Source: Kingdonia uniflora (Eukaryota > Streptophyta > Magnoliopsida > Ranunculales > Circaeasteraceae). From it: 64,000 bases of DNA. The notes under the pieces are model-generated. The model made no database searches and was not told where the DNA came from. It worked only from the letters and a program-made list of their open reading frames with translations. The DNA is taken from the NCBI GenBank assembly GCA_014058105.1, contig JACGCM010000940.1:186001-250000 (forward strand). Reading direction: 5' to 3'. Numbering within the stretch: position 1 is the stretch's first letter; every line of letters begins with the position of its first letter. A program made the translations under genes and the position numbers. Positions 1-11,700 of this stretch are shown here, in pieces.

Positions 1-1326
1 CTGAGACATTTTCCCCGATCATCAAATCTACCACGATTAGACTTGTCTTATCTATTGCGGTAATGAATGATTGGGTCATTCGCCAACTTGACGTAAAAAA
101 TGCGTTTCTTCATGGAAAGCTCAAAGAAACAGTCTACATGGAGCATCCACCGAGCTTCGCCCACCCTGATTATCCTGATTATGTTTGTCTCCTTAAACGA
201 GCATTATATGGCCTTAAACAGGCACCGAGAGCATGGTTTGATCGTCTCTCTCTCTTTCTTCTAGGTTTGGGTTTTTACTGCAGTCGAGCGGATTCTTCAT
301 TCTTGATTTTCCACAGTTCTCTTGGAGTTATTTTGATGCTCATTTATGTTGATGACATCCTTATTACAGGGTCCAATCCTGAACTTATTTCAAATCTCAT
401 TCTTAAGCTTGGAAATGAATTTGCTCTCAATGATCTCGGCAATTTGCATTTTTTCTTAGGGATAGAGGTACTTCGCACATCTACTGGCCTATACTTGTCC
501 CAAGCAAAATATGCTCTTGAAGTGTTGGATCGTGCTTCTATGGTCGATTGCAAGCCTATTTCTACTCCTTTACCACAAAAGCATCACTTACACCTTCAAA
601 AAGACTCCCATTTAGGACCTGATGATGCTGCCTTTTATCGAAGTCTCGTCGGAGCACTTCAATATCTTACTCTAACTCGTCCTGATTTGTCATTCGCGGT
701 GAATCTCGTATGCTAGTTTATGCATTCTCCATCTTTATCACATTTGCAAGCCGTTAAGCGAATTCTACACTATGTCAAAGGCACTATTTCACACGAGTTT
801 CATATTCTTCGACAAAGTCCATGTCGTTTATACGCTTTTATTGATGCTGTATGGATACACGACACTCTACCACCGGGTTTTTCATTTTTCTGGGTACAAA
901 TTGTATTTTATGGCGTGCAAAGAAACTACCGGCAGTTACACGATCAATGCTGAAGCGGAATACCATGCTATGGCTGTTGCAGCTGCAGAGTAGACATGGA
1001 TTGTCTTCCTTCTTCGAGATGTGGGTGTCACTATTCCTCGTGCTCCTATTCTTTTCTCCGAGAATATTAGTGCACTATACCTTACTACTAACCCTGTATT
1101 CCACTCTCGGATGAAGCATATAGAACTCGATTATCATTTTGTACGTGAGAAAGTGGCAGAAGGCACTCTAAACACGAAGTTTGTTCCTTCAACAGACCAA
1201 CTAGCAAATATTTTCACTAAGGCCTTAAATAAAGATTCCTTCGAAGATCTACGTACCAAGCTTGGTGTTCAATTCATTGATCTCTTTCACTTGCGGGGGA
1301 GTGATAAAGACAAACGTTACACTTGA
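1..1326 (+). pseudogene. Ty1/copia pol remnant (reverse transcriptase and RNase H)
   Basis: This is the C-terminal half of a copia polyprotein, entering from the left edge of the window. The reverse transcriptase part shows QLDVKNAFLHGKLKETVYM, LYGLKQAPRAWFDRL and the catalytic YVDDI. The RNase H/tail part shows SAEAEYHAMAV-like residues, KHIELDYHFVREKV and QLANIFTKAL. It would copy element RNA into DNA in cytoplasmic virus-like particles if intact. It is not intact: a TAG at 714-716 interrupts the frame, and the RNase H section (about 850-1000) runs through all three frames, so there are several small indels. The last segment (1021-1326) runs into the LTR, as is usual for copia. Upstream parts (gag, protease, integrase) lie outside the window. 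Family assignment is firm; the sublineage is not determined. Confidence 0.93.
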
Positions 1327-1533
1327 AGGGGCAATCTTAAGATGATCCATCTCTTAATGAGAAGTAAATCATTTGGTAGATGAAGGGATTGCAACCTCCT
1401 GTGTATATGAAGAGATTTGTAACCTTCACATTTATTTTATCTTGTAACTCAGAAGATTATAAATAAGATAGCTTGTAGCAGATCCACATACTGGACTGCT
1501 TGTTTCCTTGCATATCATTGTCTTTCTTCTTCA
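1302..1533 (+). repeat. 3' LTR of the copia element at the left edge
   Basis: The polypurine tract ttgcgggggag ends just before TGATAAAG at 1302, which is the expected position of a copia 3' LTR. A TATA-like tataaataaga lies near 1454. I place the end at the CA at 1532-1533, but with no second LTR in the window the right border is approximate and no TSD can be checked. Confidence 0.6.
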
Positions 1534-1785
1534 GAACTGTGGTAGAGATGTAAACTCGTAGAGTGATGGTGAATCGGTGATGGAACTGCGGTAGAAGTGG
1601 AATTGTGGCTGGAGCTTAGGTGATAGAGAATTAGAGATCAGACTAGAGAGTGAAATTGTGGCTGGACCGAAACCTATATTCTCAGGTGAAACTATGAAGG
1701 ACCGAAGACTAGAGACTAAAGAGTAGAGATAGACAGAGAGAGATCAGATCATCAGAGTATATTCTCAGGTTAAGTTACATAACTG
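1534..1785. other. No gene seen; short internal duplications
   Basis: Purine-rich sequence with two copies of gaaattgtggctgga-like text and two copies of tatattctcaggt (near 1676 and 1759). No convincing reading frame. It may belong to the copia element or to a separate repeat. Confidence 0.3.
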
Positions 1786-1945
1786 GCTCGGTTCGGTTTG
1801 GTCGGTTAACCGAGGTGGGTAATCAGTAACCAAACCGGGGTAGCCCGGTTCCCCACTTTTCAAATCGGAAACCGAACCGGCCCTGTTAGAAATTGGAAAT
1901 ATTTGTCGGTTCGGCCCGGTTCGGTTCGATTTCGCGGTTTTCTCT
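1786..1945. repeat. Degenerate CGGTT-rich repeat
   Basis: Dense occurrences of ggttcgg, cggttaacc and aaccgaacc on both strands over about 160 bases. Such tracts are common in plant intergenic DNA. No terminal repeats or TSD were found, so the element type is open. Confidence 0.45.
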
Positions 1946-1960
1946 TTACATCGCTACTGC

Positions 1961-2185
1961 TTATCTTTTTCTTTTAGAAGTTATGAAGAAATATTTGTGC
2001 CATTGAAATATTACCAAATTGTGTTTTAATTGTGTCTTGCTCTCCACCTTAACATTTCTAATGTCTTCCACAATTATGGTCTCCAAAACTTCTAATGCAG
2101 GGCTATGAAAAATTAACGTAACAGGAATTGACAGAGATACATCTTGAAGAAGTCGCCAACTCGAAGAGGTAAATATTTTTGACAT
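1961..2185 (-). other. Unrecognised minus-strand open frame (74 aa)
   Basis: An uninterrupted frame with ordinary amino-acid composition (for example TSSSWRLLQDVSLSIPVT). I do not recognise the family. On the + strand the same stretch is bordered by a plausible splice acceptor (ttttcttttag at 1968-1978) and donor (gaggtaaata near 2166), so it could also be an old exon on that strand. Either reading is weak. Confidence 0.15.
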
Positions 2186-2239
2186 CTTAAGTTTTTTTTA
2201 GTAATTATGCCAAAAATGGAGTTACAAGTGAAAGTAAAT

Positions 2240-2640
2240 TATTTTCTTCTTGGTGCAGGGGCATGTAATGAGGGTGGTGCACCGTCTATCACGAAGACTT
2301 AAAGATATCCAATTAAGTTCTTTGTTATGTTTTTTCCTTTTTTTTTGTTTGGGTATATGACTAAATGTCAGATGTACTGTTTCTGTAAATATTCTTATCT
2401 TGTTCACATGTAATGTAAATATTCTTATCTGGTCTAGTTGACGAAGTTTATGTTGATAACATGATTTCATATCTACGGAAATGGTTTATTACATCCAACC
2501 TGATGTTAAGAAATATGATGATCTAGAATATTTAATTTTAAGCCCATGTTGGTTGGTCAGGGAGTTTGTTATGTAAACTCCTATAGTAAGCCCAACCTAA
2601 CCCAATTATGCAACATGGGGCTTGCCTACTATGAGGTCTA
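2240..2640. repeat. Dispersed repeat family, copy 1 (longest)
   Basis: This stretch shares words with four other places in the window: gggtggtgc, tatcacgaagactta and ccaattaagttctttg recur at 25430-25480; actaaatgtcagatg recurs at 25500; atggtttattacatccaacc and ggtcagggagtt recur at 54070-54125; tgaatgccagatgtactg and a matching Harbinger-free tail recur at 61370-61520. No coding potential is visible. It looks like a multi-copy non-autonomous element, but I could not find its terminal repeats. Confidence 0.55.
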
Positions 2641-3180
2641 CCCTCATAGAGAGTTCTATAGGACCACGCTGGATAATTGACATGGGACATTAAAACAAGT
2701 GACTGACTTATAAGTTATAACAAAAATCCCTCAGTTCCGGAGAAAAGAAAAAATCGTTAAAAAAACGAAGCAATTGTACGAAAAAACGGGAGGAAATCGG
2801 GTGATTTGGTTTGGTTTTTTGTATGCATGTTTAGATCTACTAGTTGCGTAGTCTATGGTATTGATTTGGTAGAGTTTCACAGCTTTGATTCTCTGATTGT
2901 GTTTCTTTTGGTTTGTTAGGGGTTGAAGGGTTTGAGTACTCTTCGCTTTGATCAGTGGGAAAATTCTGGGTTTGTTTTTTTTAATTTGGGGTTTGGAATT
3001 GTGGGTGAGGAGTGTTAATCCTTCCCTTCTAGGTCTTGATTACCTCCCTGGTCTAGCAGCAAACTAATTATGATATATAATTTAATTTCTTATTCACTCA
3101 TCCTCTTTTAGGGGTTCTTCTGCATGTAGGTTGCGTATTAATTCCCTGTAGATAGCGCACGTGATGAGTTCTCATTACAG
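2641..3180. other. Unassigned DNA left of the LINE insertion
   Basis: T-rich sequence resembling a plant 5' UTR or intron (for example tttggtttgttaggggttgaaggg). No open frame of note and no terminal repeats. It is the original left flank of the LINE target site. Confidence 0.3.
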
Positions 3181-3195
3181 AAATTCCTCGATTTG
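3181..3195. repeat. LINE target-site duplication, left copy
   Basis: aaattcctcgatttg matches aaattcctcaatttg at 18581-18595 in 14 of 15 positions. The single difference is G to A at a CpG, as methylated-C deamination would give. Confidence 0.85.
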
Positions 3196-3755
3196 GGGTG
3201 ATGGCTGGTTCCCTCTGATTCGGCTTTGGCCAAATCCACTTTGGATTTCTCAAACACCACTTTATTAGTGGTTTGGAGTTATGATGATTATGGGTGTTTA
3301 AATAGTGGGGTTTGTTGTTCTCCTAAACCATACAAACAACGTCTTACCTTCTTCTCTCTTCTTCCAACCATCTCCTTCTTTGCCTTTCACTCACAAGCTA
3401 GACCACCACCCTTCCCAAATTGGTTCTTACCAATTTGTTTTCTTTACCTAATGGCATCCTATGCAACTAGACGAAGGTCACATGCCCTCATCTACAAGAA
3501 TGCGGCTCAAGAAACCGGAAAAATCTCTAATGAAGAGAATTTGGAGGATGAGATGCAAGCAAAGCTCTTTATCGAGTCTGACGATGATGATGATATCGTC
3601 GATATATGACGTGAACCTTCTGATATTGAAGTGAGTAAATGGAAAAGAATTGTCTACATCAAAATCTACACTACTCGAAATCTAGAACCAGACATGATGA
3701 TGGAGGCGCTGCAGGAGATATGGGAACTTAACTATGCTCCTGATCCAGAAGGATC

Positions 3756-4288
3756 TGAGTATTTTTTAGACTTTTTTGTCTGTTCGAATACACACCTTTG
3801 TGTTTGAATAAATTTTTATTCCTATTCCAAGAAACAGGTGTCTGAGTAGTTTTATTCGAATACACTTAATGTCTGTTAGAATACACTTTTTCTGTTCGAA
3901 CAGACTTTTAAGTCTATAAGAAGAAACACCTGTCTGAGTAGTTTTATTCGAATGGACTTAATGTTTGTCCGAATATAATTTTTCTGTTCGAACAGAGACT
4001 TATTTTGTTTAAACAAAGGCGTGATTCAGCCTATTGTTTTAGGCGTTTAAGAGCATAATTGCCCTAGTTTTGTAACTAGGAACTTGTAACCCTCATAAAG
4101 AGGAAAGGCTAGGCAAAAGAAGATCATGTTAGATCAATCAAAGTTCTGAGAGAGAGATTTAGGGTTTTGAGAGGAATTCGATTATAATCAATTTGATTGA
4201 GCAATTGAAGCTCTAAAAGGGAATTCTACCACCAATCCGTGTGTTCTTCGTACTATTCTTTTAATTAGGGTTTCTCAATTCGTATTGT
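3756..4288 (+). repeat. 5' LTR of the gypsy element
   Basis: Starts TGAGTATTTTTTAGAC right after ggatc. It contains several ttcgaa-centred motifs (attcgaatacac, ctgttcgaacag) spaced through the first 270 bases. taatatcag at 4297-4305, just downstream, resembles a tRNA-Met primer site. Confidence 0.82.
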
Positions 4289-4341
4289 GAATTAAGTAAT
4301 ATCAGTTTTTCAGTAATGATTCTTGGGGGTGATTGTGGTTA

Positions 4342-7300
4342 ATGGTCTTTACACGTGACCGACTCAAGCAAATGAAGGAGAAGCTAGTGAGTCCGTTGAA
4401 GATATACCTGAAACCTAACTTGAAGAAGAAGGCAAATTTGGTGATGGGCAATTCTGAAGATCGACTCTCAGAGTTGGAAATGAAAGTTTCTGACCTAACT
4501 ACTACTCTAGGAAAGTTAGTTGAGTAATTACGTCTCACGAACCTCGCAAAAGCTTCTGCTTCGGTGAAACGGCGAGAACGCTCGAAGAAGAAAGGGTTTA
4601 CGGAGGAGGATAGAGAAAGGGTACTGAGGAGATAGATAGTGATTCTAGTGATGTTGAATCCGTCAAGAAGCGATCGGGTTTTGGTAAGTCAATGAATCCT
4701 ATGCGTAAGATTGAAATTCTAGTATTCGATGGTTCAATCGATGCCGAGAAGTTGGATAATTGGTTAGATAGGATAAATACCTATTTTCTGTTTACGAATA
4801 TTCTAATGCTCAGAAAATTTGCTTTTCTACATTGAAATTTGCAAGTCATGCACTCACGTGGTGAAAGTCCTATCGAAAATGTCACGAAGTAGAAAGTTTG
4901 AGTTGGAAAGAATTCAAGGTGTTTGTGAGGAAGCAATTTTATCCAATTGGGTATGAACAATAGCGATGGTACAAATGGCACAATTTGTGCCAAAAGTTTG
5001 GGCAATCCGTACAGCAGTTCACTACAGAGTTTCATAACCAAGCGTTGGTTTTGGACATTGATGTGGATGAGTATGAGGTGTTTATGAAGTATACGGGGGG
5101 TTTGTTAGAGTCCATTTGAAGGGAGTTAAAGTTCTTTACTCTGGAAAATATTGAAGATGTTACCGTTAAAGCAATTGCTATTGAAGGCAAGTACTTAAAG
5201 AGTGACAAGAAAGATGGCAATAACAAGTCGGGGTACAAGTCTAGTTGGAAGAATGAACATAAAGGGGATTACAAAAAAGAGGGGTCTTCATCCAAGGGAA
5301 ATTAGTGTACTTATTGTAAGGCAAATGGGCACATTTCAGATAAATATTGAAAACTTCACCCGGAGCTTAGGCCGAAAGAGAAGAGGAGCAAGAAAGAGAA
5401 ACGTGTACTGGCCGCAACGATTATTGATCTTCCAGATTTAGATAGTAACCTATAGCTACCAAAAGGGCGAGTCAGGAAGAACTTTTTCATGTTAGCATTC
5501 AAGTGAAGCAGAGCTTAGTCCAGACCATCATTGATCTGGGTAGTTAGAAGAATTTGATCTCTGAGGTAGTGGTGAAGAAGATGAGTTTGGCTACTGTGGC
5601 TCATCCTAAGGCATATGGTTTGGGTGGGATTCAGAAAGACGCAGAATTGAAGATCACTAAGCAGTGTACGCTCAAGTTTTAGATTACTGAGAATTTTATT
5701 GACGAAGTGACGTGTGAGGTAGTTTTGTTGGACGTGTGCCAAGTCATCTTGGGTAGCCCTTATCTTTGGGACCGAGATACAATCATTTACCATAGAGATC
5801 GCAAGTATCATCTTGTGAAGAAGGGGAAGGAGTTTCATATTAATGCTTGTAAGGAACATATCACTACCAATAATTTAGTAACGGCGACTCAGGCGAAGAG
5901 GTTGGTTAATGCGAGCGGCAAGTTTATATTATTGTTAGTACGACCGGTTCAAGAAGGTCTGCTGGCTAAGGTGTTGTCTACTTTGGCAATGTCTCCTAAG
6001 CAACATACCGATATGGATAAATTGCATGATGAGTATAAAGACTTGTTTTTGGGCATAGAAGGGATGCCATGCAAGAGGGATGTGGAGCATGATATCACCT
6101 TGGTAAATAGTGAGCCACTACCCAATATTGGGTTATATCAGAATTCTATTATAGAGTCTGATGAGATCAAGAAACAGGTCTAAGAACTCCTAGAGCAAAG
6201 GGTTATTACTCCAAGTTGCTCACCTTGTGGTTCACTGGTGTTATTGGTACCGAAGAAGGATGAGTCTTAAAGAATGTGTGTAGATTATCGGGCCCTGAAC
6301 AAGATTACTGTGAAGAATCGTTATCCATTCTCACAGATTGACGAGCTTTTAGATGAGTTGCAGAAGGCTCAGTTTTTCACCAAGCTAGATCTTAAGTCGG
6401 GTTACAATCAAGTTAGAATCCGGGAAGAAAATACGTGGAAAACAACATTCAAGACCAAACAAGGACTCTTTGAGTGGTTGGTGATGCCTTTTGGGTTATG
6501 CAATGCTCCAACGACATTTATGTTGTTAATGACTAAGGTACTTCTTGCTTTTATTGATAATTTCTTGATTATGTATTTAGATGACATCTTAATATATAAT
6601 CAAACATGGGAGGATGACCTTGTGCATTTACGCATAGTATTGTCGTTTTGCGATCACAACAATTTTTTCTAAATGGGAAGAAGTACGAGTTTGGGAAGGA
6701 ATTAGTATACTTAGGGCTTATTGTTGGTGGTGGTGAGCTTAAGGTGGACCCAGAGAAGGTCTCGGTCATTACTAATTGGCCTAGACCCTGTACAGTGACG
6801 GAAGTGAGGAGTATTATGGGTTCTTGTCAGTATTTACAGAAGTTTATCAAGCATTTTTCATAAATTGCCTTACCGTTACATTCCTTGACAAAGGCCGGTG
6901 TAAAGTTTATGTGGGAAGATCACCATGAGAAGACTTTTGTGTTACACAAGCATAAGATTATAGATGCACCAGTTTAGCATTGCCCAATTTACAGCGGCTT
7001 TTTGAGGTCAAGACACATGCGTTAGACTATGCATTGTGGGCAATTCTTTTACAGGATGGGAAGCCGGTTGCCTACCATTTTGAGATATTTACAGGAGTAG
7101 TACACAACTATCCTACCTACGATAAGGAGTTCGACGCATTATATAAATCTGTGAAACATTGGTTGAGTTACTTATTGGGGAAGAAGGTTATGGTACATCC
7201 CGATCACAAACTATTATAACTCTTATCTTCGCAGTCCAAGCTCCAACAAGCTCACCATATGAAGTGGATGTCGTATCTACAACAATTTACCTTGATGATT

Positions 7301-7400
7301 AAGTATAAAAAAAAAGTAGACAACAAAATGGCTGATATGTTATCTCGACCCCCATTACCAAATATTTTTGCTTTGTTAGTAGCTATGCAGATATAACCTA
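4342..7400 (+). pseudogene. Gypsy gag-pro-RT-RNase H polyprotein, degenerate
   Basis: Gag begins at 4342 (MVFTRDRLKQMKEKL) and includes KEFKVFVRKQFYPIG near 4910. A knuckle near 5310 reads CTYCKANGHISDKY, with Y in place of the last cysteine. The protease site near 5533 reads IIDLGS, against DxGS/T expected. The reverse transcriptase from about 6274 is well preserved: MCVDYRALNKITVKNRYP, KLDLKSGYNQVRI, PFGLCNAPTTF and YLDDILIY. RNase H is near 6990-7200, with MADMLSRPP near 7329. Stops occur throughout (for example 4525, 5305, 5647, 6181, 6268) and a frameshift falls near 6660. There is no integrase catalytic core. The protein once drove replication of the element. Confidence 0.9.
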
Positions 7401-7508
7401 TTGTTCCTTCTTATTACATTACATGGTATGGTGATGACAAGGAGCTCAGTGTGATTCACAAGAAGTTGCTGCAAGGCAGGACATGAGAGTATATATTAAA
7501 GGATGGTT

Positions 7509-8066
7509 TGAGTATTTTTTAGACTATTTTTAAAGTCAATTCGAACAGACTTTTTAGTATGTTTAAATACACCCCTTTGTGTTCGAATAGAGTTTTATTC
7601 CTATTTGAGGAAACAAATATCGGAGTAGTTTTATTCGAATACACTTAATGCATGCTCGAAACACTTTTTCTGTTCGAACATACTTTTAAGTTTATTCGAA
7701 GAAATACCTGTCTAAGTAGTTTTTTTCGAATAGACTTAATGTCTATTCGAATAGACTTTTTTTGTTCGAACAGATACTTGTTTTGTTTGAACAGAGGCGT
7801 GATTTAGCCTATTGATTTAGGCGGTTGAGGGCATAATTGCCCTAGTTTTATAACTAGGAGTTTGTAACCATCATAAATAGGTAAGGCTAGGCAAAAGAAG
7901 ATCATGTTAGATCAATCAAAGATCTGAGAAAGAGACTTAGGGTTTTGTGAGGAATTTAATTGTAATCGATTTGATTGAGAAATTGAAACTCTAAAAGGGA
8001 ATTCTCCCACCAATCTGTGTGTTCTTTGTACTATTCTTCTAATTAGGATTTCTCAATTCATATTGT
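7509..8066 (+). repeat. 3' LTR of the gypsy element
   Basis: Starts with the same TGAGTATTTTTTAGAC and ends with ttctcaattcatattgt, followed by ggatt. It is 558 bp against 533 bp in the 5' copy. Visible indels and substitutions show an old insertion. Confidence 0.82.
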
Positions 8067-8424
8067 GGATTTGCTCCTCAGGTTTCTTTCAAGGGTAGAA
8101 ACACCTTTGAAGTTCTGTTGGATTCATCTATTGATGTGAAGTATGTGATGATTCACAAACCTTGGGCTTATCGGGGTAATATGTTTTCAACTAAGAAGTG
8201 GTTCCCAGGAGTCAAAATCTTTACTGTGGAGTTCCACTTTATGTATTTCTGGGTCAAAATCCACGAAGTTCCTACTGAGCGCATGACTGAGGAAGATGCA
8301 AGACTTATTGCTGCCAAAATTGGACCTATTCTTGAAGTGGATGCTGACAAAGATAATCATAACAACTCGGAATCTTTTTTGCGTGCACGAGTTATTGTGG
8401 ACACTAGAGAGGGTTTTGTCCGTA

Positions 8425-8429
8425 GATTT
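8425..8429. repeat. TSD of the copia element in LINE ORF1, left copy
   Basis: gattt here is repeated exactly at 13251-13255 on the other side of the element. Confidence 0.85.
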
Positions 8430-8700
8430 TATTAAGATACTCAATATCTCTAAGATTTTAGCATCATATCTCCAAGGCCTCAGAATATTATTCTCCTATA
8501 TCTCCAAGATCTTAGGATATTAGGAAGATTTGCTGTATATATATATACCTTCTATTTCTTGAAAATAATATTGTAATTGATTTCTATTTGATCATAGATC
8601 ATGGGATTTTATTCCTTGTAACTCTATATGTATAGTTTCTAGCAATGAGAATAAAAGATCTTTCTCCATTATCTTATTCAAAGTGAGTCAAAACTTATTA
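8430..8700 (+). repeat. 5' LTR of the copia element
   Basis: Starts TATTAAGATACTCAATATC and ends gtcaaaacttatta, directly followed by the primer-binding site. A TATA-like tatatatatatacc lies near 8537. Confidence 0.88.
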
Positions 8701-8712
8701 TGGTACCAGAGT
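8701..8712 (+). other. Primer-binding site (tRNA-iMet type)
   Basis: tggtaccagagt sits immediately after the 5' LTR and closely resembles the common plant copia primer site TGGTATCAGAGC. Confidence 0.8.
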
Positions 8713-8778
8713 CATTCTAAAGATTTTCTCAAATCCTTGAAGATTCAACTCCATTTTTCTTCTCAATCTTCTTTTACA

Positions 8779-11700
8779 ATGGTGCAACCAACAAATACGT
8801 AGAATGTTTTCAGCGACATATCATCACCTTACTTCCTTCATTCTTCTAATCATCCTAGAGTAATTCTCGTCTCTACTCGACTAAATGGAGAAAATTATTC
8901 ATTATGGAAAAGGGCAATGAAAATGGCATTGAACGCGAAAAATATGCTTGGATTTGTGGACGGTACTCTAAAAAAGCCAGCCACATCTCTAGAAGAAATA
9001 AGAGCGTGGGACAGATATTGTGACATGGTCTTATCGTGGATACTAAATTCCATCGATAAAGGTCTCACAAATAACATCATATATGCTAACACTCCTCGCG
9101 ATGTATGGCTTGATCTTGAAGGTCAGTTTTCTCAAAGCAATAACCCCATAATCTTCCAGTTAAAGCGAGATATCAACAACCCCTCGTCTCCTATTACAAT
9201 GTTCTCAAGTTTTATTGGGATGAGTTGAATACTTATGTTGAGATCCTTGACTGTACTTGTAAAACAAGCAAGGTTTTCCAGACTATGCAAGAAACGGAAA
9301 AAGTATATCAATTTCTTTCATGTTTCAACGAGACATATGTGCATATTTGTAGTCTAATCCTTGCGATGGATCCCTTGCCGAATGTATGCAAAGTTTATTC
9401 CATCATCAACCAAGAAGAGAAACAACGCCTACTTCATTTACTTTCTCCTATTTCGAATCGATACATTGCAATGGTGGTCGATAGCATGGGTCGTGGTTAC
9501 CAACGATCTTCGAGAAAGGTCAAAATGGTCACCCCAAATGTGACCATTGAGGCGCTTTTGGTCATTGGAAAGTAAAGTGTTACAAACTTATTAGATATCC
9601 GCCACATTTTAACAAATCAAGGAGCAAAAAAAAGGAACAACATCATCATCGCACTCACGATCATCTACCCATAATATTACTAACATACATGACTATGTGT
9701 TGGATGCCTAGAAGTTTTCAATCCCTGGACTCTTTGCTAGCCAAAGTTGTCAGCTTATCGCCTTACATTCCACCAATGAGAACACTGTAGCCAATCTTTC
9801 TGGTATATCTTTCTCTCTTTCTTGCAATCCTGTTAATTCTAATTTATCTTCTACATGAATTATAGACAGTAGTGCATCAGATCACATAACATCTAAATTG
9901 TCTTCTCTTACTTCTGCAATACCTACACCACAAATCAAACCCGTGAAACTACCCAAGGGTGATGTTACCCCCATTTCTCATGTGGGATTTGTGAAACTAT
10001 CTTCTCAGTTAGTTTTGAATAATGTTCTTTGTGTTCCCAATTTTCATTTCAATCTTTTATCTATCAGTAAATTAACACGAAGTTTGAATTATGCGACAAT
10101 TTTCTTTTCATCTTTTTGTGTCTTCCAGGACCTGAACTAGAGGAAACTGATTGGCATGGGTGAAGAAAGGGATGGACTTTATCATTACGTACCAGAAAAT
10201 AAATCTACACATATTACTATGGTTGTCAACCGTGTCCCTAGTTCAACTCTTTCCCATATGCGCCTTGGTCACCCATCTTTTGCACGCTTAAAGCAGATAT
10301 CTTCTACATCCCCATAGGTCTTTTCTCATTATGATATTTGTGAACGTTCTAAACAAACTCGATGAATTTTTCATTTAAGTTCTAATAGAAGTAAAAATCC
10401 TTTTGAGTTAATTTATTCAGATATTTGGGGAGGTTATCCTACAGCCTCACACTCTAGAGCACATTATTTTGTTTACTATTGCTGATGATTATTCACGATG
10501 TACTTGGGTCTATCTAATGAGTTTTAAATCTGAAACATGTTATTTTCTTCAAAAATTCTGTAATATGGTTCGTACCCATTTTCAATCTCAAGTATGCAAC
10601 ATTCGTACTGGTAATGGTTTAAAATTCAAATATGGTCAAATGAAATCCTATTGTCATACTCATGGGATATCCCATTAACATACTTCTGTAGAAACTCCTC
10701 AACAAAATGTTGTTGCCGAGCATAAACATGGACACCTACTCGAGGTAGCAAGAACATTAAGATTTTAAGCCCATCTTTCTTTAACATTTTGGGGAGAATG
10801 TGTTTTAACAGCCGCGTATCTCATTAATCGCATACCTACTCCAAACCTTGGTGGGAAAACTCCATATGAAATGTTTTTTAAGATTAGTCCTTCATACAAA
10901 CACCTTCGAGTATTTGGTTGTTTGTGTTACGCTCACACACTTAACAGAGATCATCACAAGCTTTTACCCCGAGCTTCGAAGTGTATCTTCATTGGGTATC
11001 CTTTCGGTCAAAGAGGATATCGAATATATAATCTTGAAACCTGCCAAATTTTTGTTTCTCAAGATGTTACCTTTGTTGAGAATGCATTTCCAATTCAAAC
11101 CAAACCCAACACGGACCCTTTGGAGATGGTCTTACCGAATCTAGTTGTCGATCATCAAAACGTCCCTTCGACTAATGCTGAAAATACCTCAACTAATGTC
11201 GACATCGCTCCATCATTATCAGTGTCTAATTCCCCGTCAACCTACCAATGCCCCTCACGTACTATCATTCGCCCTGCTTACCTCCATGATTACGTATGTC
11301 CAGCATTGTCTAAAGATCTACCACTTACTTCCCCATCTCCATAGGCCTTGATAGGTACTACATATCCTTTCTCAAATTATCTTTCATTCACAAATTTTTT
11401 AGCTAATCATGTTGTATTTTTATCTGCTATTTCTAACCACGAAGAGCCATCATCATTTTCACAAGCTGTTAAGTTATCTCATTGGCGTGAGGCAATGGCC
11501 GCTGAAATTGATACTTTAGGCCAGAATCACACTTGGACCAAATTCCTCAACTGAATAAAAAGGTCATTGGATGCAAATAGGTTTATAAAGTCAAGCATCA
11601 TGCAAATGGTACAATTGAAAGATACAAAGCCTGTTTAGTTGCAAAGGGATATAAGCAAATAGAAGGATTAGATTACCATGAAATGTTTGGACCTGTAGCT

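Larger units (their letters stand above)
3756..8066 (+). mobile_element. Ty3/gypsy element inserted in LINE ORF1 (integrase missing)
   Basis: The two LTRs (3756-4288 and 7509-8066) share long identical blocks (cctaggcaaaagaagatcatgt-like text, ttctgttcgaacag). The flanking 5-mers ggatc (3751-3755) and ggatt (8067-8071) are the TSD with one C to T change. The internal region holds gag, protease, reverse transcriptase and RNase H, then stops at what looks like the start of the integrase zinc domain just before the 3' LTR. The 3' LTR edge is defined by TSD and similarity rather than by a canonical CA, so it may be off by a few bases. A related fragment lies at 30458-31275. Confidence 0.88.

Noticed and set aside
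3226..3609. A 127-aa gene starting at 3226
   Set aside because: The first 75 residues read like translated 5' UTR; the LINE ORF1 start at 3451 in the same frame fits better, and the frame continues past the TGA.
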